NCBI GenBank assembly: GCA_019096195.1
Contig: JAGTXK010000073.1
Span: forward strand, 62,001 to 126,000
Source of the DNA: Boletus sp. NGJ
Taxonomy: Eukaryota; Basidiomycota; Agaricomycetes; Boletales; Boletaceae
Length of the DNA: 64,000 nucleotides
Reading direction: 5' to 3'
The notes beneath the pieces are model-generated. The model was not told the origin of the DNA. It made no database searches and was given only the letters and a program-made list of their open reading frames with translations. Positions 23,051 to 35,204 of this stretch are shown in pieces. How positions within the stretch are numbered: the first letter of the stretch is position 1; every line of letters begins with the position of its first letter. The position numbers were made by a program, and so were the translations under genes.

Positions 23051-25311
23051 ACGAATGGGAACGCATGTAATGGATGAACAAGGTCGTTTTTTTTTTTTTG
23101 AAAAAACCTTTGTAAGCATTACCGCGTGCCCACGTGTCCTGGTACGTGGTCATGTTGGTCTTTTCTACTCCATGTTTGACATTGTTATCTATCTGACCGA
23201 CCTTTCTATCTGACGGAGGATCTTTTCGCAATGCACTGCGATAATCCAATTCTCGCGAACGTCGACAACCGAGTAACATGCAGGGTAAGCTTTCGGCTGG
23301 AAACGTTTGGATCGTTATCCTTGGGAGATCCGATTGATACAGTGTCGACGACGTACGCTGATAGCAACCATCTCCAAGCGACCTTGTCCCTGCTATCACG
23401 ATAAGCAGTGTCTCTCACGGTCTGCTCTTTTATGGCATCACTGACGCCGTTCTGAATCTAGTGCGGTGGGACTGCATCTCTGTTCACTTGTTCATGGAGT
23501 GGCTTGAGGACATCTTGTGCTACGTAACATTGCTCACCTGCGATCGGTGGCACTCCGATATGCGCCTACCTTGGGCGAATCGGGCCCGAGATGATAGAAC
23601 CGATGACGGTACCACAGCCATGTAAAAGCCCTGTGCATATCGGAATCTATGACCCAAGATCTGGTGAGGACATTGTCGACGACGAGCGCCAGGGTCTCTT
23701 TTTTTTTTTTTTTTTAGTTTGGTTTGGTTCAGGGGGTGGTTACGCCCAGCTGACGGGTTGCCATCCTGTGTCCATGGTTCTGGAGATCCCATCCCGTACA
23801 CGTTGCGCCACTTGACGCCGTGCCTCGGCGGTGGCGCACGCCGCGATACTGACGAACGGGCGCTTTTTCAGCGTCGGACGAGGCGAGGTATTTCATTCGC
23901 ACTCGCGGAACGACGACGGGCATTTCATATGTGACTAGCGCGGAGCATAACGCCCCCATGGGCCATGGTGCTGAAATGAATCCGAGTTTCACACGCACAC
24001 TTTGTTCCCGATCGATAACGAGAGACGCCCATAGATGAGAGCACCGTCATGACGCCGCGCTGGGGGGGGGGGGAAAAAAAAGGTTGCACACCGAAAAGCC
24101 CCTAGATTCTCTTAATCGGAGCTAGATCGTTTTGATCTGATATCGATTAGCGATTTGAATTACCTTGGGGAAAAAAACAAGTAGTTTTTGCCTCGTGGAC
24201 GGGTCGGATCTAACCAAAGACGCGCTGCTGTGTAGGAGACTCCTAGTGCGTGGCGCGGCCGCTAGCGATCAATGAATCAAGGTGTCGCTGGATCACAGAA
24301 GCGTAACCGGTATCATGAAACCTAGTGCGTGAAATGAAGTGGGATGGAATGGAAGGAGAGCGTGTGTTGTGGGAGGTGTGCTCCATTCTCCGTCGAGCGA
24401 GTTTAAACCGCATGCGAGGGCCGTGGTGGACCGGAGACGGGATCGAGCGACAAACATGTGCTCCAAGGGTGCAGACAATGTCCGAGCGAGTCGAACGGCG
24501 AGGTTAAAGAGGTCGCCGTCAGAGGCCGACGGCTCCGACGTGATCAAGGCAATCTTGTTGCCGTGCAAGGGCACCTGGGCCCCGGCTGGTGCGGACAATC
24601 GGGATGATGAGGCTTCGAATGCGGAGACCGCGCGATCTAGAAGGAGGTGAGATTGGGATTAGGTTTTGATGTCACGAATGTTATACTTTGTCGTTGGGCC
24701 GTGGTGTCCACGGGGTGTCTGCGGTGTGGTATCCAAATGCGGTATGACACGTGGCCCCAACAGGAAGCGTCGGTTACGGCAATCCGGGGTGCCACGATGG
24801 CTCGGTTGGGAAACACAAAGGGACCCCAAAAAGGAAGGCAAGGATGCAAGGGCGTGGAGGGGGTGATGGAGAGATGGGCTGATTTGGGGTGCTGCAGGGG
24901 GCCTGGTCTGGGTCTTGTGGGTAGAGGGGAGATGACACGCATCCGGGCGGACAGCCACGGCATGGACGTCCTCTTATACACGGGCGAAGGAGACCCAACG
25001 GCCATACGCGAGAAGATCATACCGAGGTACGTCGAGGATTGAGTGGGTGGGTGTGCTGGATCGGTGAATCGGGGAATCTCAGTTTGGCCAGATACGGGAC
25101 GTGGGAAGATACACGTCGCAGATTTGCATCGTGTCAGCGGGTGCAAGTGAGATCCGTCGCCATCGGGAGATACGGCACGGACATCCCATTCTCCTCTTCC
25201 CCTCCCCCCCCCCTCCCCACCTGGATCGTCTTTTTTTTTTTTTTTCTTTTCTTTTCTTTTTTTTCTTCTTCTCTGACTCTCTGTCGAGATCAGGTTCGCG
25301 TCCGCCTGCTC
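23051..25311. other. Long intergenic region upstream of the GATA gene
   Basis: About 2.26 kb without a supported gene. It contains homopolymer runs (poly-T at 23087-23099 and 23699-23715; G12 followed by A8 at 24063-24080). Open frames on both strands at 24637-25353 come from GC-rich low-complexity DNA. The length suits an extended regulatory region of a transcription-factor gene. Confidence 0.5.
25197..25283 (+). promoter_or_regulatory. Pyrimidine-rich tract upstream of the GATA start
   Basis: An almost unbroken C/T tract of about 85 bases (C-runs, then T-runs with scattered C) ends about 30 bp before ATG 25312. CT-rich stretches are common just upstream of transcription starts in strongly expressed fungal genes. 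The frame happens to be open through it, but the encoded Phe/Pro run is not a plausible N-terminus. Confidence 0.55.
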
Positions 25312-28300
25312 ATGATGGCCTCCTCGCACGCCCCACACCGCTTCCCCCCCCACTCAAATACAAATCCTCATCCACCCGCCCACGTGCCCTCAAACGATTT
25401 TCGGCTTCCCCCGCTCAAGAGCCTCAACTTTCAGTTTCGCCCCCTCCAACAGCACGACGCGCCTTCCGCCCCCCCCGACCAGCCTGCCTATGCTGCCTTT
25501 GAGGACGTGAACGCATCCCCCCCCACCGCACCCGCCAACGGCACCTCCTTCTCAGCCTTTGGATACCCGACACCCACTCCCACATCCGCACCCGCATACG
25601 TTCACCGCCAGCCGTTCGCGTTCCAGCCCCAGACGTCGTCCCACCACGACCACGACACCTCCACTTGGCAGCAACAGCATCCACCCTCATCCCAAGTACA
25701 CCCCCACGCCCCGTCGACCCAGCCCTCGTCCTTTGCCCGCACCACTCCCCTCGTCCCCACCACCGTCGATCCACCAGCAACCGCATCACCCCGTGCAGCC
25801 TCTGCCTTCCCCCCCCCTCCTCCAAAACATCGCGCAACTTATCCCCCGCCCTCGCCCTATACTCCAAACACGTCCCATTCATACACCCCTTCCTATCCCT
25901 CCTCTTCCACCTCCACTTCCGCACCGTATACGCCATACAGCGCTTCCCCCGCCTACCCGACAAACACAACATCGTCCACCTTTAGTCCCTCCACATCCCC
26001 ACCATACGCCCCCAATCCTCCCCCTTCATACGCCTCTCAGCATCCATACCCAACCCCTACCTCCGCTTACCCCCACCCACCTCCCTCGCCCACTCCAACC
26101 CCGACCCAGCCACCCCAACCGCAACCGCACCCATCACCCCATTACGTGTCCCCATCTACCTCCGCATCCACCTATGCTTTTGATACCAGGTCCAACACAA
26201 CGTACGACAGCCAGGGTCCAGCTCCCGTTCGCGGACATCCACAAGTACAGGACACCCGGTACGCAATTCATGCCGCTCCCTCTCCCCGTGCTCACCCTCG
26301 ATCGATTCTCAGCGACTCTCGCGTTCGCTACAATTCGCGACCCAAACTCGCCGATGCGCGTCATGAAATATATCCTTACCCCCCCGCTCCCACATCCGTC
26401 CCTCCCTCCGCGGCCGTCGACGCCAGGCACTCCCAGTCGTACTCCCAGCACGAGCCACGTCCTCCATATCCCCACCAAGGGGACTCTTCGCGACCTGGAA
26501 CATCTTACGCCCAAGCCCAACCCCCCCCTCAATCCCAGTCCGAGGTAGCTCGCCCTTACCCTCCAGAACCACGTACAAGCGCATACACTCAGGACACCAA
26601 ATATACCTATCCCCAATCCCATGCCCCAGAGCCGACCGCACGCGCAGCATCCGGATACTCTCAGGATCCTCCCACTCGCGTTGGCTATCCTCCAGAGGGT
26701 CCCACCCGTCCTCCACACGCACAGGATTCGCGCACCAGTTACGCTCACGTGCAAGAGTCCCACGGAACTAATAGGACTCCGTACGTTGCAGAGCCGAGGC
26801 AATCATCTGGATACGTGTCCTCTCAGGACACCAGGCATGCATACACCCCTTCCGAACCGTCTGCTGTGCCATCGTCTTCCTACGTATCAGCCGAGCAAAA
26901 ACACGGTCCACCCCCCCAGTATGTTCCTAGCAACGCCGATCAGCGCCCCTCGTTTGGCGATTCACGTTCTGCTGGTGCCTATCCAGTCGGCAACAACGAG
27001 CCTTCTCGGAGCGCGTATACTGCTCCTGATTCGGTGCCAGTCCCAGCGGTCGTACCCTCCCAACGTCCTCCCCAGTCACAGCACCCGCTCGCACGACAGA
27101 CTGGAGGCTACTCATCGTATCCACCCCAGCATACAACGCCAAGCTACAACGGTTCTCCAGCGTCCAGTGCTGCCCCAGCACATTCGCAGTCCTACATTTC
27201 CCCAGCACAATCTGCCACGCATGCGTCTCACTCGTCCCACTTGTCTCAGCCCCAACCCCCATCTGCCCAAGTAGTCCATTCAACTCAGGCTCAAACACAA
27301 CCATCACACTCGCTGCCTCATGCACAACCACAACAACAGATGCATCATCCCGAAGCCCCACGTCCCGCATATGTTTCTCCAGCGGATACCATGCATGCTA
27401 GGGATGCGAGGTTCTCGATAAGCACGATAGCCGAAGAGGAGCGCGAACGGGAACGCGAACGGGAACGGGAACGCGAGCGGGAGAGGGAACGTGAACGCGA
27501 GAGGGAGCGCGAGCGAGAAAGGGAACGTGAGCGGGAGCGGGAGAATCAGCGTGAACGCGAGCGGGAGAGTCAAAGAGAGCGTGAAAAGGAGCGTGAGCGG
27601 CTGGCGGAGCTGAGAGAGAAAGAACAAAAGGAGAGAGAACGCGATCGAGAGAGGGAGGGCGTCATGCACGAGGTGTTGACGCATTGTACGGTGCTGTACA
27701 AATTTGCGACTCGCTATGGTGAGTGGGCATCCATCCACCGTTGGTGTTTCTGACTTGTGCAGCTCAACTGCAGTCATCGACACCTCTCGCGCAACCATCT
27801 CCGGAAGAGCTCGCAGAGATGACTCACCGTGCTCAGGAAGTCGTCCGTCTTCTTGAATCCTTGCGATCACCTTCTTCAGGAAAATTAGCAAATCCATCGT
27901 CGTCATCCACTCTAGCTCCTCCCCCCGCATCCCATTCGTCCATCGCATCACCCGCATTTGGTGACAGAACGAATTCTCATTCCGCACTAAATGCAAGCGG
28001 CCCTTTGGGTAGTGCACCGATCGATCTTGACACGCGTGCCCCCAAACGTCCCTGGGAAGAGACTCAAACCTCGACCCTCCCACACGTCTCCCAGCTCCAC
28101 CTCTCAAACTCGCCCATTGGCCCAGGTCAAGGGGGTGGACAAACAGCTGCCGAACGCAGTGCTGCCGAGAAAGACATGGAGATCATTCGCACCAAGCGCG
28201 CGCTCACGACGAGTTTGGCGGCTGCAGCCGCAGCCGCTGGTGGCTCCGGTTCTGTGGCCGGGGCTGTTGGAGGTGCGGTCGGTGCTGGCAAGAGCAAGTA

Positions 28301-29224
28301 TAGAAAAAGAAGTGTGAGCGTGTTTTTGTGGATTTGAGGACATTGCTGAGTGAACGCTAGCGTGCGACACCACCTGGCAAGTGTCATTCGTGCAATATTA
28401 GAGAAACGCCAGAATGGCGGCGAGGTCCGGATGGCGCCCGGACGCTGTGTAATGCCTGTGGCCTTCGTGCGTATATCTCGTCTGTCATGCCACGTGACGG
28501 TCTTTGCTCACGTCGTACAGATTACGCAAAGCTCGTGCGCAAACGTGATAAAGCGCTCGCTGCAGAAGGCGGGAACGGGACGGTGATGCGCATAGACATG
28601 GATATGCTCCGCGCCTCTGCCCGCGCTGCAGAGAACGAAAAAGCTGCCCGCGCTGCCGCGAACGGGGCCAACCCCAGTGGGAGCTCTGGAAGCGGCTCGA
28701 ACGGAAACGGAGACATGGACAAGATGAGCGTGCACACGAGCTCTTTCCAGATCTTGCCTATGAATATGAACATGGACGGCGAGTCGGGGTCGGGACAAGG
28801 ATCATCATCATCGCAGGCCCAGACCCAGACCCAGTCACAGCAACCGCAAGCACAGGCCTCGCAAGCGTCGACGCAACTCCCTCCGCCTGCGAGCTCGGGG
28901 ACGCCGCATGTCCATGTAGGGTCGGGGCAGGGGCACGCGTTACCTCCTCCGCATGCACATGGACCGCCTTCGCAAGCGACCGCCCACTATTCTCATGCTC
29001 AAAGTCAGACCCGCACGCATCCTGGACCGCCGCCGCCCGCCGTGGGCGGGAAAGACGTACGGACAGGAGATGCAGCATGCACAACAGTCGTTTATCCGGA
29101 CGTCGCACTCGGTATCGAGTGGGGCGTCGCCACCATGATTTACCCTTTAACAGAAAGAAGAAAAAAAGAAGAGAGATTCATAATCCACATTCCAAATAAT
29201 AGTTTCCTCACAGACGCTCTCTGA
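25312..29224 (+). CDS. Large GATA-type zinc-finger transcription factor (NsdD-like finger)
   Basis: A DNA-binding regulator with one GATA finger. Four exons (25312-27718, 27763-28313, 28361-28466, 28521-29224) join in phase to give about 1255 residues. Residues 1-700 are Pro/Ser/Tyr-rich and disordered. Near residues 708-785 is a long run of Glu-Arg repeats, predicted to form a charged single helix, followed by a short conserved helix (EVLTHCTVLYKFATRYAQLQ). The finger (C994-x2-C997-x18-C1016-x2-C1019) sits in RATPPGKCHSCNIRETPEW and continues GLHYAKLVRKRDK across an intron. The finger sequence is closest, from memory, to NsdD/SUB-1-type factors, which control sexual development in ascomycetes. 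The tail is Gln/Pro/Ser-rich. The last 60 codons may be out of frame (see findings). Confidence 0.9.
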
Positions 29225-32200
29225 ACCTATTCCCTCGATTTTTTTTTTGTTTTCTGTCGCGCGCGCGCTCTTGTTTTCGTGACACGTTTTTTTTTGTTAT
29301 ACTTTTGTTTTTGTACGTTTGTACGCAATGCCGTTCTTACTGTAATGTCGATGTGATGCATGCATTGTAGATACGAATCAACCTCAAATCGGCCGGTCCT
29401 TTGTTTTAATCCCGAGTAGGTTCGAACGTCCATGTGTCGTGCGTTGGTTCATGGTCACGCACACACCGTCGGCCACCTGATAAATGACCGTTTCACATGG
29501 TACGCAGTACCGCACGTTTGCAAGACGTGTCAAATTAAAACAAAAAAAAAGGGGGCGGTAAGGGGACCTCGCCGTAAATTCACCCGGGGGTACACACGCG
29601 AATAGCATCCGAGGACAGGCGGTGAGATGAGGTGGCCTGACCCATGCCATTCCAAAGGGGGGAGATACGTGTGTTCGTCGAGAACTTGTCTCCGTTACCA
29701 GTGGTGGCAGGCAGCCTTGAGCAGCGCGAGATCGGATTCGCCGAGTTCTCCGTCTTTTTTTCCCCCCGTTGGACGTCTGAGACAGCTGGCGTGTCACCCG
29801 ATCCGCGGTGTCCATCATATTTATCACCGATAGATATCTAATTTTTTTTTTTTCCATCGTCGAGCGTATTCCATCGATCTATCGACGTACACGCAACAAG
29901 GAAAGAGGTAAAAATAATAAAATGAAAAACATCGGATCAGAACGTCCCGATCTCGATATTCCACGGTTAAGTGTGTGTGTGCGTGTCGTATCACACGTTC
30001 GTTTGGGCGTACGCGTGGGGGGGGGTATGCAACGTTGTCGTCGTCGTCGTCGTTTTTTTATTTTATATAAAAAAACCCGGGTAGAACGAATACGCGTAGT
30101 ATGACGTGTTATCGTATCATATCGGTGTTTTTTTTTTGGTATAGATATAAAATGGTGGGATTGGTGTGGCACGGTGCAGGAGCGAACCATTGACTTGGCA
30201 GTTTCGTCAACGACGCTCGTTTTCGGATTCCGAATGACCCTCTCGCCGTTCGGGCCGTTTGCCAACGTTGTCAGCTTGGCAAGCCGGTGACAGCGGTGAC
30301 CTTGAAAAGGACGGCGTTTCAAAGACTTTGGAGGCGAACGGACAAGACAAGGGGGGTTGGGTTTGAAAGTTGGAACAAAAAGCACATGCAGATGGCGACG
30401 ACGCATGACGGGCTTGGAAACGAGAGTTGGGGAAAAATAAATAAAATAAAATAAATAAATAAAAAACCGATCGAGTGAACTCCGTCCATGTTCAGCGCAT
30501 CGGATTTCAAAAGGTGAGTAGGTGTGAAAGGGAAATGACGGACCAGTTGCTGTGAAATCAACATGTTTAGAACATGGACCCACGTGCCCACAGTGGTCAT
30601 CACCGTGACACGAGCGGGTTCGTGATGCCATGTGAGTCCGTTCATCGAGGTGGAGTCTCGGTAGACAGGAGATGCCGCGGGACGATTGTGAGTCAGAGTC
30701 AGAGGATGGCGATGGAAACTGCGCCACAAAGCATGGGACATTCAAGTTGCTTCAAGCGACCGTGTCCGTAAGGTGAACCCTGCGAGTCGGGTGTAGAAGT
30801 TGTTAATAATTCTACACAAAAAGCGTCGATGCAGGCAACTCAACCGGGTCAACTTAATCTTGCATCCCCTCCGCTTTGGTCTGGTGAGGCTGCGCCATGT
30901 CCCCGGAGGCTACTACTAACGGTCGAGTCGACGAGTCAACGCGCCGCATCCGTCGTCTGCGTTCGTCCCCATGAAGTTTGCCGAGTTACCTAACTATGAG
31001 GGACGCGGATGCGCAATATTGGTGGTCTTTTTTTTTTGTTGCCACCGTGTGAACCCATACGGCGAGACATTCCGAAACTGCCGCGTGTTCTCCACCCGAG
31101 CAAGTCCCAAATTTACGCCGTGTTGACGGCGAGGCGGAGTGAACCTGCCGCATTATCAAGATAGTCAATGCGTATTCATGATAAAAAGGTACAGACACAT
31201 GAAAGCAAGACCTTTCGTTTGCCGATGGTACCCAACTGACTATGTCTGAATCCCCAGTTCTTGTTAATTTCCGTATGGCCAAACTCGAGCCGCATCTTGA
31301 CGTTTCACTATAACACGAAGCAGATGTGCCACATGATGCTTGGGGCCCAATTCAGCGGGTCTGTAGATGTAGTAGTACCTGAGCGTGCAAGCTTTGACAA
31401 AGTCTTTTCGATGCGATCGAGTCCCTACTCAATCTCGGAATTCCAGGTCTACCCCCGTCGCCCTCACCTTGTGAGATTCCAGCGCCTGATGTCGCGAGGA
31501 AATCCTAACAATCCACGTCGAAATTGCTTCCTTGTGTCACAGCGATCGATTTGAATAGAGCTCCATGGGAACCAGTTGTCCCAGCCGATCTTGACTCATC
31601 CTGTATTGTCTGCTGATGGTGATTATCTCTCGTTTCTGCCAGTCCCTTCGTGGGCACATGTTTACTGCAACTGACCGGAGTCAATTAAATTTAGCGATCA
31701 GTTGCAAGTTGACGTCTGGTTTCGCCGTGAGTGGCTATTAGTTCCGCACCGAATGGACAGCGAGATATGATTCTTCATCAGGAAATTGAAACAAGGCTTG
31801 AATCAGGGTCGTATCCAAGATCAGGCGTACCTTTCAGGTGTGCTTGACGTGCAGATTGACAGTCGGAAAGATCCTTCCAAAAGCTAGCCGATCACAAGGA
31901 ACAAGCGTTTTACACACATCAGCATCTGTCAAAAGGACGTTACAAGCCTAGGTGGGCATCTCTGTTGCACTGCCCCAGCATTCGGTGACAGTGCACCTTT
32001 ATCAATTGCGATCAGGTATCACCTTGTCACGTGAATCGACAACTCAGTCATTCATTTCGATTCCGAGTCACGTTCTTTCATTCAGGATACTGGACCAAAA
32101 TGAAATGAAGTGCCAGTGAGTCGTGGCCATCGAAGGGGCTTTTATCGCAAGATTAGTGGGCACGGCTCAGGGAGGGTTCGTATCAATAGCCAGCTCGTTG

Positions 32201-32758
32201 GGATGCTTCACAAAGTTGCGACTACCGTACATGATATGACAATGCGGGTCTTCATTGTGTACATCCCGTGAGTGATTATGTTTTGGGAGCCGGGGGTGTG
32301 GGCGGTACTAGAAACAGAGGCAAGCTGTCCATGACAGGGGGGTCGGAACGGCACGTACAGTCCGGGCATGAGAATCGGGATTTGTCTTGGGTGGAATGTC
32401 ACGATAAAGTCAGACAGGCATGGGAGTAAAAAAGCAAGCCATTTTGAAGGAAGGACGTTTTCGACTCGGGTGTTGCCAGAGTCAAAGAAGCAAGAACATC
32501 CGTTCACCCTTCCCTGTTGAAAGCGAAGAGATGAAGCAAGCGATTTCAGTTTTGTGCTTATAGGCTGGTCTGCTTTACCTCGCTAGGTCCGATGCCATAT
32601 CACTTTTTTTCTGCCGATCGTCCACACGCGCAAACGTGTAGGCTTGTCGTCGTCACAGCCCCCGCCGCAGCGTCGCATCAAGCCGATCGCCTGCTGTAAC
32701 CGCCTTCATTTATATCCGCCAGTAGACGACGTAAACCATATCTTTTGCTGCGTGCCTT
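29225..32758. other. Long intergenic region, no supported gene
   Basis: About 3.5 kb. It contains many poly-T/A tracts (29239, 29287, 29840, 30130, 31028), a TCG microsatellite near 30037-30052 and an AAAT/AAATA-rich stretch at 30433-30465. The long minus-strand frame at 29879-30745 has no domain and is Arg/His-rich, as expected for noncoding frames in this composition. No RNA gene was recognised. Confidence 0.5.
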
Positions 32759-34031
32759 ATGTGGGCCGTTCTTGGTATTCCAACGACCAAAGTTCCCATC
32801 AACGCTGCGACCCTCGTATCCTATGTCCTGCCTCCTTTGATTCTGTGCTTCGTTATGGCGGTATTGGCCGTTACGCCGCAGACGCGCGTTTTTCGAGTGG
32901 CGTGCTGGCCAGTCGTCGTACTGTTAGCGTTGCGAGCAACGTTTTCCATCGATGTGGCGCCCAGTCATTTTGAGCGAAAATACCACAACGACTTGGCGGT
33001 AAGTGGCTCTTCCGAATAATCAATCTCGTCGGGGTCCGTACGGGAAAAAAACGCGACTAAAACTCATTGAATGCCAGGTCCCGATGCTGATGATCATTAC
33101 CCGCTCCCTCTATTGGGTATTCCCCAAAGAGCCGCTCGTGAGGCAAATCCGTCCCAAGAACAGTACCCCGTCAACTCTCATGGATGCTCTCGATCTTGCC
33201 GTGACCTTCCGTGGTTATGGCTGGGACTGGTCACGCGGAATGTATGTGCCGCACGAAACTCGCCCATCCATCCGCACTGGATTCGTCCTCTATGCAACTT
33301 TGTCCGCAGCTGTCCATACGCTCATCTGCGGCACAATGCACAGGGCCGTTCGATCATTCTCCCCAGCGGGACTCGGTTCCATCTCGGGAGGATCTATTTT
33401 CGATGAAACGCTACCTTTCCACATGCGATACTTCCGATCGAGCGTCATCTCCATCATGTGTTGCGTCGCAATCTACAGTCTCACCCAGATGTCTTACGAT
33501 ATATGCACTGTGCTGGGAATCCTTATCCTTGGACAAGACCCCGCTCAATGGCCCCCTGGCTTTGAAGCACCGTGGCGTTCCACGTCGTTGGCTCAATTCT
33601 GGGGACGCAGGTGGCACCAATGGCTGCGCCATATTTTCCTCGTTATGGGCGGTTATCCACTTTTCTTCATCTTTGGTCGCGCGGGTCTCATTATCGGGAC
33701 ATTCCTCGCCTCCGGAGTATACCACCAAATTGGGCTCAGTTCGCTCGATGCCACGAGCGAACCTTGGAGGATGTTGGTCGGGTTTGGAATGATGGCCCCG
33801 GGGATGTTTGCCGAAGATGCGTTCAATCGATTGACGGGAAGGAAGGTATGTGGACTTGCGGGATGGATTTGGACGATGTCGTGGATTCTCCTGTGGGGAA
33901 ATGTGATCATTGACGGTTTTGTGAGAGTTGGGTTGTTCAGGGCCCGCAGTTTTATAGATGACGTTCCGCCCTTGCGGACGTTGGTGGAACGCCTGGTGAT
34001 GGATTTCGATACCTGGTTACATGCGATATGA
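32759..34031 (+). CDS. Wax-synthase-like membrane-bound O-acyltransferase
   Basis: A polytopic membrane enzyme expected to transfer an acyl group to a hydroxyl acceptor. Fungal relatives often act on alcohols or terpenoids, but the acceptor here is unknown. Exons 32759-32998 and 33078-34031 flank a 79-bp intron and give 397 residues. Hydrophobic segments include VSYVLPPLILCFVMAVLAV, WPVVVLLALRATF, FVLYATLSAAVHTLICG, the region around GYPLFFIFGRAGLIIGTFLA, and WIWTMSWILLWGNVII. The wax-synthase-domain signature is present as SLAQFWGRRWHQWLRHIF, with a downstream membrane His in SGVYHQIGL that fits the catalytic His of MBOAT enzymes. There are no neighbouring terpene or polyketide genes in the window, so a metabolite-cluster role is not indicated. 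Confidence 0.86.
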
Positions 34032-34357
34032 CCATACTTTTCGTAGATCATGCCAAGTCGACTACCTTGCCAGGATGGGGTACTACCATTGAACTGGAAT
34101 GTTCGTTCCTACCGTCCTTACTTTAATAGATAAAGCATAGTGGACCGCATTATGTGGATCGTCTACAACGACAAATAAAGATATATAGAATCTTTAAAAC
34201 CTGGATTACTATATACGGAAAAAGGGGTTCATGAATCCTTGCACAGGTTTTGAGTTCCCGCTGCATAACCACGACAAACTAAAACACAAAAGCAACCACC
34301 AGTACAGCTTGGACGCACCTCGACTCGTTTGTGAATATCTAAGAACCGGCGTTAGGG
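34032..34357. other. Intergenic spacer, 326 bp
   Basis: Short AT-rich spacer holding the 3' end of the acyltransferase gene and the promoter of the SDHAF3 gene. No further gene is visible. Confidence 0.6.
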
Positions 34358-34950
34358 ATGCATAGAAGTTATGTTCGTGCAGCACAATCTATCTCTTCAA
34401 AACCTCTGAATCTTCACCAAGCGAGTGCGTCTATATACCCACCCATTCCGTAAGTTTTACCTTTAGACTATTCAACGCTGTGGAGTCGACGTGTTTCAGA
34501 TTGTATCGTAGATTGTTAAGAGCACACAGGAGACTCCAAATCGAGATGCGTTCACTTGGAGATGTGTATGTCAGGGATGGTAGGTGGCGCTCTTGTATGA
34601 TCTTCTGTCCGTCCGTTTTGCTCAAGATTTACTGCAACAGAGTTCCGGCGTCACCGGGAGGTTACAAATCCTGTCCATGTCATGGCTTTCCTAACACAGT
34701 GGAAAATGTATTTGGATGAACTGCCCCACGACCCGAGTGCCGAGAACTTTAAGAGGCTTGATCCCACCGTGTTCGAGAAAGTACGACTTCGCATGCGTTT
34801 TCCGACCGTGACAAATTCATTGACTCGGTACTCGTCCTTTAGATGTCTGCAGAGCAGCTAGGACAACTATACGAGCTCATGCATGCGTCGAAAGATGTTT
34901 GGAAGCCCGTCAATGAGGATGGATTTGACCAGGAACATGGCAAATCATGA
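34358..34950 (+). CDS. sdh7: Succinate dehydrogenase assembly factor 3 (Acn9/SDHAF3)
   Basis: A mitochondrial matrix LYR-motif protein that helps insert the iron-sulfur subunit of complex II and protects it from oxidants. Four exons (34358-34449, 34500-34579, 34641-34780, 34843-34950) join in phase into 139 residues. The N-terminus MHRSYVRAAQSISSKPLN is basic and hydroxylated, as expected of a presequence. The LYR motif follows at once in PLYRRLLRAHRRL, with the family blocks MRSLGDVYVRDEFRRH, NPVHVMAFLTQWKMYLDEL and MSAEQLGQLYELMHASKDVW. Length and order match the family. The cyanase gene starts 255 bp downstream on the same strand. Confidence 0.92.
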
Positions 34951-35040
34951 TGGTATCTATTCACAATACGGTCTCCTATACACTCGGTCTAGCTACGCAA
35001 ACCCAGGAAGATATAATCGGGATAATACATAGTCCGATTC

Positions 35041-35048
35041 TATATAAG
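35041..35048 (+). promoter_or_regulatory. Candidate TATA box for cyanase
   Basis: TATATAAG lies 164 bp before the cyanase ATG at 35205 in an otherwise mixed-composition spacer. Placement is reasonable for a fungal core promoter; this is sequence inference only. Confidence 0.45.
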
Positions 35049-35204
35049 GATCCGCTGGACACTCCCAAGCATGATGGTCTGTGGTTGCGAATTGACATCC
35101 TAATTCATGCCAGAGTCCTCCGGCGGCCCATGCTCCCACGTACCAGATTTACCAGATTGATAGTATAAAGTGTCCTCGATTCAAGTCTCACTGCATTAAC
35201 CACC

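Noticed and set aside
25559-26548. Long Pro/His-rich plus-strand frame and Gly/Arg-rich minus-strand frames over the GATA gene
   Set aside because: Alternative frames of GC-rich, proline-coding DNA; the GATA frame alone joins to a conserved finger.
29879-30745. 288-codon minus-strand frame
   Set aside because: Arg/His/Thr-rich without domains, runs through poly-T and AAATA microsatellites; not supported as a gene.
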